DNA of 64,000 nucleotides from Benincasa hispida (lineage: Eukaryota; Streptophyta; Magnoliopsida; Cucurbitales; Cucurbitaceae), in contig NC_052354.1 in the NCBI RefSeq assembly GCF_009727055.1, positions 49,251,316 through 49,315,315 of the forward strand, in the 5' to 3' direction. Position numbers and translations under genes: made by a program. Below, one piece after another: positions 12,911-24,061 of this stretch; the stretch's first letter is position 1; each line of letters opens with the position of its first letter. Under the pieces are notes generated by a model. That model made no database searches. It saw nothing but the letters and a program-made list of their open reading frames with translations, and had not been told where the DNA came from.

Positions 12911-13008
12911 CTTCCTATATGAAAATGCAGATGATTATTTAATACCTTCTATTAAATTTATATACACACAATCTATTTGACCTCGTTTCTTTTATATATA
13001 TATATATT
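12784..13008. other. Unshared tail between the two duplicate copies
   Basis: These 225 bp follow copy 1 and are not found after copy 2. They contain TCGATATT-family sequence and TA-rich microsatellites, the last running straight into the N at 13009. Low-complexity sequence on both sides of an N is typical of a contig end. Confidence 0.7.
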
Positions 13009-13009
13009 N
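13009..13009. other. Single ambiguous base (N) at the copy junction
   Basis: This is the only N noticed in the window. It sits between a TA repeat and the poly(A) run that opens copy 2, marking a probable sequence join of unknown true distance. Confidence 0.9.
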
Positions 13010-15401
13010 AAAAAAAAAAAAAAAAAGAAAATACTTGGGTCATATTTTTCTAACTAAATATATATTTTAGTCCTAAATATTTGAGTATTTTTCAAGTTAA
13101 GTTATATTGTACCAAATGTTCAAATCTAGGCCCTTCATATACATACGTACATACATTTAGTTTAGTCTCTGATCATCAATGACAAATTCATGACATAAAA
13201 TTTAATAAATCGATAAAAGTTTTTGAATTTTCTTCACTTAGGTGATTTAAGTATTATTATCAACCAATTCTAATATCTGTCACTGAAGGGATTAAGTTGA
13301 AACTCGTTGAGCAATAAAGGCTTAATAAAAAGACGGTTAAAAATCACTTTTGAAGACCAAATTAGAAGGTGACTAAATTTTGAGCACCAAAATTAAATAT
13401 TCTCCTAGAAAACTAGACTATTTTGGTTTTTGATCTTTTAAACTTGATTTTAAGTACTTTGTTGGTCGTCTTTGCTGTAATTTACAAATTTGAGTTTAGA
13501 GGTCAGTTTATTAAAATTCAAAATTAAAACATTCTCATTAAACTAATTATAAGAAAAAAATACTTTTTTTCTATAATAGAATCATTAAATAAGAACTATA
13601 TTGATGTGAATAGAATATAAACACATTCTTTATCAATAGATTTTATGATCTAATTTCTTATATATTTATTTATTGATATCGATAATTTCTACGGTCGGAT
13701 GGAAACGAATCACTCTCACTTTAAAGCTCATAAATTCTCATTTCAATGGATGGAAATTGACTTAGGAAGTCATCCATTTTGAAATTTAGCTAAGAAAATT
13801 TTGAGCATATCAAGTTTATTTTATTTGTTTCATACATAAGAGCTTTGGGATGTCTCTTTCTTTCCTGACAAAAGTTTTGCAATATGAAGATTTGCTAGAT
13901 CCATTTTATTAAATTTTCATCGACATGTCGATATTTCCACATTTTCATAAGTTCGACATCGACATAAAAAATAAATTGATATTTCTATTGTATCTTAGAA
14001 AAATTAACGGAACATAAATAAGTAAGCAAAAATGCCACTAATATAAACATAATATAAATAATAGGCACCTTAATTTATTCAAAAATCACAAATGTTTATA
14101 TACTAATTTAAATTTATTTTTTAAATTTTGTGTTTTTATAATATTTCCAAAAATTTTCATCAAAATCGACATTTTCATCGAAATTTTCATAAAATTAAGA
14201 TCTTGATATTTTTGTCAATATCGACATTTTAAACTTTGCGTTGCTAGACATTCAGCTATGAAAAATTTGCATTTATAATTAATCCCCCTTTTAAAAATTT
14301 TGAAACTAGTACACTATTATTATTATTATTAATGAATTAATTGCCCTAGATGCTACTTTTTTCTATACTAATTTTTTTTTTTCAGTGGGTAATATTTGTA
14401 ATATTTTGTCTTAATTATATACTATTGATGTATTGTTACCACAATACAATACATATCATTTATTTGAAATGAACGTATGAATTTCTCCTAACTGATTTAA
14501 AAAATAGAATAATTTTATTAATGTGCAAATGACGATATAAAGTAAATTTTGCTTACTCAAATTTTTTCCTTGATAATATTGTATAAATAATTTTCAATTT
14601 CAGGTAAGTATATAATTAATCTAGTTAACAATGCATTTATCATCTGAAATTGAAAACAGAAAATAAACAACATACTCACCCTTGTTAAAATATAGTCTAA
14701 ATGGACAGATAAAATACAATACAAAATTAAGAGTATAATTTTAAAAAATGTTAATTTGAATATAATATATATAAATTTTAAAGTTTAAAATTAGAATTTT
14801 GAATACCTAATTCAATTGACATAATGCTTAAAATAATCTAATTATATATTATAAAAAAAACAATTACTTTCGATTGAATTGAATGTAGTTATTTTTAGAT
14901 GAGTTTGAAAATTTTCATAATTTATTGAGTGATGATGATGGAAATCTCAATTAATCATTGCCATCATTTACATTGTTTAGTGGGCAGAAAAATGTGTAGT
15001 TTTCAATCAGTCCTTTAAGCCTTTTTGTTAGACATGGGTAAAAAGATATTATTGGCCAGCAAGAGATGACAAAAAGAAAGAAATCCTTCCCTTTCAAGAA
15101 AAAGAGGGTAAGAAATCCTTCCACTTTCCACAAATTTTCATGAGGGAATGATGAAATAAAGCATGAAGTTATGATTTTAATATTTATGTTATCATTGAAA
15201 AAATGGTTTTGTAATGTGATTGGCCTCATTAGAGCTCTTGAAAATTTATACAATTACCAAATTTCATAACCACTAGGTTGAAGATTTTGAATGGATGAAA
15301 AAAATGAAGTTTATTTTTTAGAAGTGAAGAAAAATTCAAAGGGCAAAATAGCAGTAATAGAATTTGTTAGGAATGATTTTGGGGGAAAAATATGACATTA
15401 A

Positions 15402-15857
15402 GCAAAAATAAAAACAACATATTCAAGAAGATAGGACCAAAAGTGATAATTTAGGACCAAAATATCGAATGGACCATGTCATGCTTCGGCCTAATGGATC
15501 ATCTTAGGTTCAAAATATGACTAAGAGAAGGTGCTCAACCTCAGCCTTGATCAAGAATGACCCTAGAAAAACATTAGATAGGATACATCTAAGCCCAATG
15601 AGTCAACAGATAACTCCAGTGCAACTCTGAAACCTTATGGAGAACGATCTAGGTCAACTATATCAATTAATACATCATGATAGTTCATGGAAGAAGTAAG
15701 TTCATTGTAATACTCAAACTTTCTACCTGTTACACAAATATACTTTCTAACTTAAGCATTAGATCTTGTGCGGTAAGCACCAGACCGGTATGTAGATCTT
15801 TTCATCATGTAGGTCTCGTTCTTTGCCAAATTACAAATTTACCCTAGTTGTCACGTG
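15402..15857. repeat. LTR-like remnant in duplication copy 2
   Basis: Duplicate of the block at 10760-11215, with no difference seen. Confidence 0.4.
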
Positions 15858-16212
15858 AATGTCAAATGTATTTTTTTCTGTTTAAATTTTGAGAATAACT
15901 AGATTAAAATTTATGATAGTTAATTGTAGATTGAAATATTAGTAATTGAGTTTACTTGATAATTTCAAGGGTTAATTTGAAATTGGATTTGCATAATTAG
16001 ATGTGGAAGGTTTTAATTCATAAGAAATAGTTAATTAGCTGATTCGGGTTGAATACAAGTTATGCTAACATTAGTAAAAGAATTCAATAAATAATTTGAA
16101 GTTATATTGAAATAAGTGGTGACATGGGAAGTTTATATTCATGATGAATATTTTTACCAATCCAACTCTATAAGTTCAAATTAATCAATTTATTTATATA
16201 ATGTTTAAATAT

Positions 16213-16803
16213 TGTTATGCCCTCTAAAATTGTTTAATCTTATTATAGGACATGTTTGGACCAAGAATTACAATGACAGAAAGAGCGTATGAAACGAGTC
16301 AATAGGTTGAGAGAAGAAGAGAAGGAGAGGTGTTGAGCTAAAAGGCCCAACTTGTCCTCCACAGCCGAGGTCGAGGCGACATGGCCAATTGGCCCAACTT
16401 GCCCACCTCGGCCTCAGCGGCCCAACCCACCCCCTTCCCCTGATCTTTTCTACCCAAAAGGTTTGCTTTTCAGAGACCATGATCCAAATTCCTTTGGCAG
16501 CCTCGAATCAACGTTTTCTAATCTCCTCTACCTTTCCTACTCTTTAGAGTTAGGAATCCAAAGCCACCACACTATAAATAGAGGGCCATAGGCACAGTCA
16601 GAAGTGAGTTCTTCTCCCCCATCTCTAGTTTGCGCTGACCTGTTACAAAATATTGATGTAGGCATCAGTAGTTCTGTGGCAGGCACCACACCGATATTTT
16701 TCTTTTCTTATTGTAGGTTTTCTTCCTTCTTCGAAGTTATAAATTCACCGTCGAAGGGATGTGAGGTTAGCTGAGTCTTCTTGTTCGAATTTTGCCATCA
16801 ACA
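16213..16803 (+). mobile_element. Probable solo LTR, 591 bp, copy 2
   Basis: Duplicate of 11571-12161, with the same TGTTATGCCC start, TATA box (16573) and CATCAACA end. Confidence 0.55.
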
Positions 16804-17121
16804 AACATTTTTTCTTTATTTTGATCCATAATCTTAAAAAAAAAATTAAATTATTTTGGTCCCTTTTATTCACTTCACACTTCAATATTTAGAATTCTTT
16901 TAAATAAAAAGAAACCAAAATGGAACTTAGCAAGAAACAATATTAACAAACAGCACTTTATACCTCTAATGAATGTTGTTATATATGTATATGTGTATGT
17001 GTGTGTATATATATATTAAAAAAATGTTGTTTACAGTTAGGTTCATATTAATAATATTTCAATAAGAATTTTTTATATTTTGTCAATATTTTTGCAACTA
17101 CATGTATGTCATTTAACTCTA

Positions 17122-17690
17122 ATATAGTATTAAATTTTCATCAACATGTCAATATTTTCATCAATATTTATACGTTTTCATGGATTTGACATCTAAATGA
17201 GAGATGAGTTAATATTTCTATTATATTATAGAAAAATACATACAATATTAAATTTATGTCAATATGTCATTATTTTCATTGATATTTCAACGACGTGGGT
17301 CGATATTTTCATTATATCCTTGAAAAATCCGTAAAATATAAAAAATAAGCAACAAAATGTCACTAATGTATGATATAAATAATAGATATGTTAATTTAAT
17401 CCGAAAACCATAAAATTTTTATTTATACATATAAATATAGTTACTTATATTTAATTACATAGTATCATTCTCCACCTATTTTGAATTTTCTAATAGAAAC
17501 TTAAAAATAAACCGACAAATAATTATTGATGACATTTCGATATATCCATAGTTTGTCATCTGACATAAGGGGATAAAGTGTAACCCTATGACTATAACAT
17601 CTATAACGATATTTTCCTCAATATTTTTGTAAGATCGAGACATCAATATTTTCGTTAACATCGAGATTTTAAATATACATCGATTAAAAA
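17122..17690. repeat. TCGATATT-type repeat spanning the end of copy 2
   Basis: Units of the family at 9270-9600 extend across the 17425 boundary. Sequence such as CATCAATATTTTCGTTAACA near 17641 shows that the unduplicated side belongs to the same repeat family. Confidence 0.5.
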
Positions 17691-18640
17691 ATATCGGTTA
17701 ACATTCCTTTTAAAAATCAAGTAATGGGTGGGACACAAATTAGGATTCAAAGATTTGAATGCAAAAGTTGTGCAATATGTATTGATATATATATTTTTTT
17801 TCCCTAAAAAAAGGTCCTACAAATAATTTAGTAGGTTTTTCTTAATGTTCCCTAAGAGGCAACCAAAATTCCCAAAGAAGATGAGTGAGCATTTGTTTGG
17901 ATAGGAGGTTAGGGTACACTCAAGTAATCCTTCTTTGTACAATTCCCACATTTTCCCCTCATACCATTGTCTCATCCATATATTGTTTAGAAAATAATTA
18001 TAGCTTGCTAGGTCCCTTGATTGGGGCTTTGTTTTAATTACTTGGGTCCTTCATGAAAACTTGGTTGGAAGATTATTTAAGAATTTTTTTTTAAATATTA
18101 TTTTGATTTCTGTACTTTTAAATTTAGTTCATTATTATTTTTATATTTTTAAAATTTATCAATTTTAATCATGTACTTTTCAAAAATCCGATTTAGACTT
18201 AGTTTAAGATTGTTGTAACTTTTAAAAAATCATTGTTAGTAGTCATGCTTCTAAAACAATAAGCAGTAAGAAGAAGCATGTTTGGTAAAGCTTAATTTTA
18301 AATTAAAAAAAATTAGTTATCATATTTAGTAAATTAATACTAAATTCGTATAATTTAGATATAAGTACAAAGTACACTACCCATTTCAATTATTTATATA
18401 TTCATATTTAATTTATAATTTATTATAATATAATTATTTAAAAATATATATGATTTGGATTGCAATTAATTTAGAAGTAATTCTAGGTATTAAATGTTGT
18501 TTTACTAAATAGCCTAGGCAAATAAATTGAATAATTAATCGTTTTTTAGATTGCAAAAACAATCCTAAACGACCCTTAATCTTTCTGTTATTTAAAAATG
18601 AATATGTGTGGGCTCTTGAGTTTTTGGGTTATTTATTTTT
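17691..18640. other. AT-rich intergenic DNA
   Basis: No gene is supported. Short stretches such as ACCTTTAAATTTAGT-like words near 18100-18190 look like old repeat debris, but no element can be delimited. Confidence 0.4.
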
Positions 18641-18775
18641 GGGCAAATATCAATTTATACATCTGAATTTTGGGGTTGTATCAATTTAAACCTTAAAATA
18701 ATAGTTGCAATTTAAACCCTGAACTTTGGAGTAGTATCAATTCAAACCCCTAAATAATTGTATCAATTTAAATGT
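18641..18775. repeat. Left arm of a split long-inverted-repeat element
   Basis: The arm starts GGGCAAATATCAATTTATAC and contains several units of TATCAATTTAAACC(C/T)T. Its reverse complement matches 28095-28172, which ends GACTTAAATTGATATTTTAC. The two arms were therefore ends of one element, now separated by later insertions, chiefly the Ty3 element at 19638-28094. Confidence 0.6.
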
Positions 18776-19378
18776 TAGGTTATTCAATCTTCTTTAGGCC
18801 CATTTACTCAAGATCAACACTGAGATGATGAAGAAATGGCTGAGAAAGGCTCTGTCAAATCCTCGATGCTCGATAAGTTTCTATTTGATACTCGATTCGA
18901 ATTTCCTTCTATCCTCAACGAGTTGACTCGATGGAACATGAGGAGTGCTGATTGATACTCGACTCTACTCGATGAGTCTTGATCTTTACTCGAAGCAACT
19001 TGAAGATGAAAATGACTAACTCGATGCTACTCGATAGAAGAAATCGATGCGCGATTCAACTTGTTACTCTGGAATTCGATATGATTTGATAAGAAGATTG
19101 TATTTTCGTGATTTGCAGAAAGATTAATGTTGATCGAAAGAAGAAGATAAAGAGCAGAAGAAGAAATACACAGAATTACGCAGTTCGGCCAATATGCCTA
19201 CGTCCACGGGAAGATTCACGTCCTTTTCATTTTGAAGATTGCTTACAACTTGTTTCGTTTACAGAAAAATAGAAATTATGAACTACTCTATTTTGTTTTC
19301 TGATCAGTAGTATTTATAACACATACCAACAGACCGTTACAAGATAAAGTTAGTTATAAACAAAACTAGCTAAGGTAT
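18776..19378 (-). mobile_element. Retroelement fragment, probable truncated LTR
   Basis: This non-coding block interrupts the inverted-repeat element. It contains a TACTCGAT-rich stretch (about 18865-19040), GCAGTTCGGCCAATATGCCT near 19180 and a TATTTATAAC motif near 19310. The style is that of a Copia LTR read on the minus strand. TG/CA ends and a target-site duplication could not be fixed. Confidence 0.35.
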
Positions 19379-19637
19379 TTGAGTCACGATTTCTTCATTA
19401 AACCTTGAACATTCACAAGTATATTAATTTAAATCTTGAACTTTTATAAGTATATCAATTTAAACCCTAAATTTTCATAAGAGTATCCAAATAAAACATA
19501 ATGGAAAGTTTAAAATTGATACACTTATGAAACTTCAAGGTTTAAATTGATATGCTTATGAAAGTTCATAGTTTAAAATGATACGATTATTATTTTAGGG
19601 TTTAAATTGATCCACTTATAAAAGTTTAAGGTTTAAA
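19379..19637. repeat. Palindromic array of TTTAAATTGATA units
   Basis: Units reading AAGTATATCAATTTAAACC (left half) face units reading GGTTTAAATTGATA(C/T)(A/G)CTTAT (right half) around about 19490, making a large imperfect hairpin. It belongs to the same element as 18641-18775 and 28095-28172. The Ty3 element inserted at its right end, at TTAAA (19633-19637). Confidence 0.6.
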
Positions 19638-22600
19638 TGTAAAATCTCGAATTTTAAGTGAATTCAAAATTAATTATCTTAAATTTATGGGATTTTATGT
19701 TGCTTCATTTTTTTAAGCTAAATTTGAGGAGAAAATTAATTTATCTTAAGTTGTTAAGACAATGTGGAATTAGTTGGTTAAAAGATATGAGGTATCAAAA
19801 TTATCTTAAGTAAATTGGAAATTATTTTCCTTTAATTTTGAAAATTTGGAACCAAAATTAAAGCATTTTGAAAAGATAGATTTGAGGTTTGAGATAATCA
19901 ATTTGAGAGTTTAAAAGAGGAAACATATTATGGATATATATTTTAATTGGAAGTCCCCCATCTCATCTATGTCTCACTCTCATGCAGAGCCTCACCGTCG
20001 GTCTCCCTCACCCAGCCCACTCGCACGCCATCCGCCGTTGGCTGCGTCCGTGGTCCAACTTCGCCGTCTGCGTCCAGGTCATCTGTCCAGCCGTGTTTCC
20101 CTCGGTCACGAGCCTATCCGATTTGCATTTCGTCCAACTGTCGACGCACAGACCGCACATAGCACTCCTTCACCCGTCTGACCACCGACAGCCACCGCCA
20201 CCATTGGTGTTCACCGGAGCCTTCGTCTGGGGTAAGATTTGGTGTTTTGTGTTCTTTCCTTGGAGATTATCGAACACCCACTTAGACTTGGGCCTAATTT
20301 TGTTTTACCCATATCATTTAGGCGTTAGATTGGATGTTTAGAGGAATTTTAAAATTTAAAACGAGTTGTCCAGCGGCCTTGAAGGTTATTATTGGTAGTT
20401 TAAGGTGAATTTTATGGGTTTATTGTAGAGTTTTGGCTTAAGGTTTGGATACCCACTAAGTAGTGTATTAATTATTAAATTTATAGTGATTTAGGAGGTT
20501 GGATTTGGAAGTTGTTGTTGTCCAGCGGCGTTAACAGTTGATTTTCACGGTTTATCAATTAGGTTGTATTGATTTTGAAGTTTCGAAGGGATTTTGAACC
20601 GAATCACACCTTTGGGTAAGTGTTTGGAATGTTATTAGAATAGATCTTGTATGTATGGAAATTGGCTTGGTGGTTAAAGTTGAAATTTTGCTTCATGTCC
20701 TAGGACCTAATTTGAAGCTTGAGGAAAGTCAAAAGGAATTTTATCTTGCTTGAGTTAATTTTGATCTTGACAGTTAGGTAAGTGATTTACTATCGGTTCG
20801 TCCTCGAACGCTAGGTTGATGTTAAGACTGTGAGTACATTGAAAGCATGTTCTATTATGATGGTATGTTTTGACATGATTGACTGACGTATGGACTGTTG
20901 AGCCTGTTTTGGAAACTCATGAGTTATGTCACTATGATTATTATAATATGTTATGGCTTGATATGAATTTGGACATTGTATGTTGCATATTAGACTGATG
21001 GTGACTGTTAGTACCCCTATCGTACTATGTACATCCCCTGTGTATGTTTCGACATCCTTATGGGATCGCTACCTATGTTTATGATATTGTGACTCTTTGG
21101 AATCATTTCCTATAAAAATGTATCTTCGAGTTCGCTCGGGTTCACTCTTATTGAAGAGATCGAATCTCGTAGTAGAAACATTCTCGTGTGAGATCGCTTT
21201 GCATCCCGCAATTCAATTTTTACAATAAACAAAATCATTGTACTAAAAAGAATTTTTAAACATATAAATTAGCATGCTATTGAGGGTTAGAACAATTTTT
21301 ACCTTTGTAGATTTTCCAAGTCCCACGAACAAATTTCTCCAAGATTTTAAGGAACGGATCCCCAAACGGTCTCGATCACGAACAACTCATTGAGTGATCT
21401 TGAACACTATCACGAGAGTTACCTCCGTTATTCTCTAGGATTCCAATAGAGGGATAGATGGCATCCAACTATTGAGAAAGGGAGAGGAGAAAAGGTATTT
21501 TAGAGAGTTGAGAGGATTTATGGCTGAGAGAAAATTCTGCATTACAACACTAAGGAGTTGTATATTGTCTGAGTTTTTCTGCAATCAAAGTGTGTATTCA
21601 GTACATTCCCAAAGGGCTATGGGGAGGTTTTTTTTTATATAGAGAAGGGTCAAACATCTTGCCCAATATATTTTCCTTTTCTATAATTAAATAACACTTA
21701 TTCAATTAATTAGCTCAATTAAATAACACTTATTTAATTTGCACAATTATATAAAACTTATTTAATTTTGATTTACACAATAATTAAATAATTACTTATA
21801 CATTAAACCCAATTTAATGGTACATTTAATTATCACATACATCTCATGTATATGAGCAAAATCTCTCCGTTAATTAATTATTTGTGAATCTAATTCACTT
21901 AAATTAATTATTTTGAATCCTACTCAAATATTACTTTCCAATTTGATTATAGATCATATCCATAATTAAGAATATATTAATGACACAATATATAGTTTCC
22001 TCAAATTAATTTGAACAATTCAAATTATCCCTCCTAAGTATCCTCTAGTGAGCTAACGAGGGGACCTGGTGGACTTGTAGATCAAAAGCTCAAACGATAT
22101 GAAATTAATTGGTTAAACTCATTAATCAAGTTAATCAATATTGTGGGTACACTCAACTAAAAACCCACAACTGCATTCTTCTCACTATAGATATATTTCT
22201 GTGTCTACGGATATCCAATATCAGCAAGTTAGTCCTTCACGAGTGTTCGTAACTCCAACTGAGTCAAAATACCATTTTACCCTTGGGTTACTTTTGGTTT
22301 CTTAAGTACTAGTGCTCATCTAATGAAGAACTTGTTTATAATCCAACCAATAAACAGAAATCTCTTTCTGGCCAATGAAATGGTAGGACCATTTGTTTAA
22401 GTCCCAGAGACACCACTTAAGGGAACACTCATCTACTTACCATCAAGGAGGGAAGGAGTGAATTTCATATTGTATTATTATGTTCTCAGCTCCTCACTTG
22501 GTCTTTTCCTCAAAATGATAGGCATATTGGGTCGGCGATCTGGCCACTTTCATCCATACAAATCAAAGGACAATATCTTATGAACAGGAGTTCATAATAT

Positions 22601-23514
22601 ACTCAGGATTAAAACTAAGTTGCCTAGGTTATCCTATTGAAATAAAAACCTAACTAGTCAACGATGTTACATCTAGTGGTTATTATTTCACAGTCTAGTC
22701 TTATGCAAACTCATTGCATAGGATACCCCACTCGCATGTCACCTACATGAACATGGATTATTACATTTGTATCAAATATTAAATAGGTGGTATCCATAGT
22801 GTTACCAGGATAAGGTATCCAGCCTTATTCATATACTATAGACCTTTTAGGTTGTATCCTGAACCTTGATCCCTGTATGTCTCCCCATACAGTTTAAGCC
22901 TTGAATGTTAGTTTATTTGATTTAAGGTTATTTAGACAAAATAGACAATAATATAAACAACAATATTTATTGATTTAACATCTACAACTCTTTTTTTATG
23001 ATAGTCAATTAATAATATTTACTATTTACGAGTTTTAGGGCATAGAACTCAACACTTATGCCTATGCCTATGTTTAGGATGCACACCCTTGTCTTGATAG
23101 GAAGGCTAACATATACACCTAGTGGGCCCAATAATGGATCACTTACTGAGTATTTTAATACTCACACCGGTCTCTATATTTTTTTCAGGTAAAGGAAAAG
23201 ACAGAACAACAAATGACAAAGAAGAATCCATGACCAAGCCTTGGGACTTGACAGTGCTTTCGCATACGTCTTTCTTATGTCTTCAAGTTTTACTTAGAAT
23301 TACTCTACTATGTATATTGGGCTTATGATGTATATGGGCAGTTATTTTGCTGCACGTATGAGAATTTCTCTATGCCAGCACAACTAGTTCAAATACATGT
23401 TTTTAGTAAATAAAATCTCTTAAGCTCATTGTGTTTCTTAGAATAACTTTCTTGAAGTATTTTTGATTGTCAACATCATAAGTTTAATAGTTATATATGG
23501 AAGAGGTTGTCATA
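19638..23514 (+). repeat. 5' LTR of the Ty3/Gypsy element, interrupted
   Basis: The LTR starts TGTAAAATCTCGAATTTTAA and ends near GGTTGTCATA. It aligns along its length with the right LTR: CTCACCGTCGGTCTCCCTCA here against CTCATCGTCAATCTCCCTCA there, and GTTTATGATATTGTGACT in both. It is split at 21147-21151 by a solo LTR of family LTR-A. Open frames at 19930-20341 come from its GC-rich part and are not genes. Confidence 0.75.
21152..23054 (-). mobile_element. Solo Copia LTR, family LTR-A, copy 1 (1,903 bp)
   Basis: It starts TGAAGAGATC and ends GAACTCAACA. It is flanked on both sides by CTTAT (21147-21151 and 23055-23059), an exact 5-bp target-site duplication. Removing it restores alignment of the host Ty3 LTR with its partner. 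The transcribed strand is minus. No internal retroelement sequence remains, so it arose by LTR-LTR recombination. Confidence 0.85.
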
Positions 23515-24061
23515 CTTCTTAAGGTACCATTTTCAATTACGTTAACTAGAGGACCCCTATTCCACATCTAGTTTTTTGAAGAGTTTCTAGAAAGAGTTAG
23601 GTGCTCGATTAGAGATTAATACAACTTTTCATCTAGAGATTGATGGTCAAACCAAGCATTTGAACTAAACACTAGAGGACATGTTATGTGTTGCATGTTA
23701 TATTTTGCAGAAAGTTAGGACTTCCATTTGCATCTCATTGAGTTCACTATAATAACTGTTACCAGGTTATTATAGGCATGGTGTCTCTAAAGTTTGATAT
23801 GGAAAAGAGTTGCAGGTCTCCTACTTATTGAATTGAGGTCGGTGAAAGGAAAATGTTGCTATGGAGCAAAGCCTAAGCAGAATCTTGCTAGCGAAGTGAA
23901 AATCTTGCATGATCGGGAGATAGCGTTAGTAAAAGTTCTATGCAAAAATCAATATTTTGAAGATAAAACTTGGGAATGACATAGTGAGATGAGGACAAAG
24001 TACATTGAGGTCATTCAAGATTAGAATTTTCGAGGATGAAAGCTTCTTAAGGAGGGAAAAA
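23515..24061 (+). pseudogene. Ty3 integrase C-terminal part and chromodomain tail, decayed
   Basis: Translation in shifting frames shows integrase-like stretches: an RGPLF..SF(W/F)K-type segment from about 23551, a TLEDMLC stretch near 23670, a VGERK-like stretch near 23840, then the chromodomain-like REIALVKVLCKNQYFEDKTW (about 23919-23978). Several stops and frame changes break it. Everything upstream of integrase is missing. The 3' end runs into the purine tract before the right LTR. Confidence 0.75.

Larger units (their letters stand above)
13010..17425 (+). repeat. Copy 2 of the 4,416-bp direct duplication
   Basis: This repeats 8368-12783 at an offset of 4,642, starting at the equivalent base of the poly(A) run (17 A in both). 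It carries a second set of everything listed for copy 1. Beyond 17425 it continues into sequence not present after copy 1. Confidence 0.95.

Noticed and set aside
19930..20341. Three overlapping open frames (71-119 codons) with Pro/Ser/Arg-rich products
   Set aside because: They lie in the GC-rich part of the Ty3 left LTR; the homologous stretch of the right LTR does not keep the frames.
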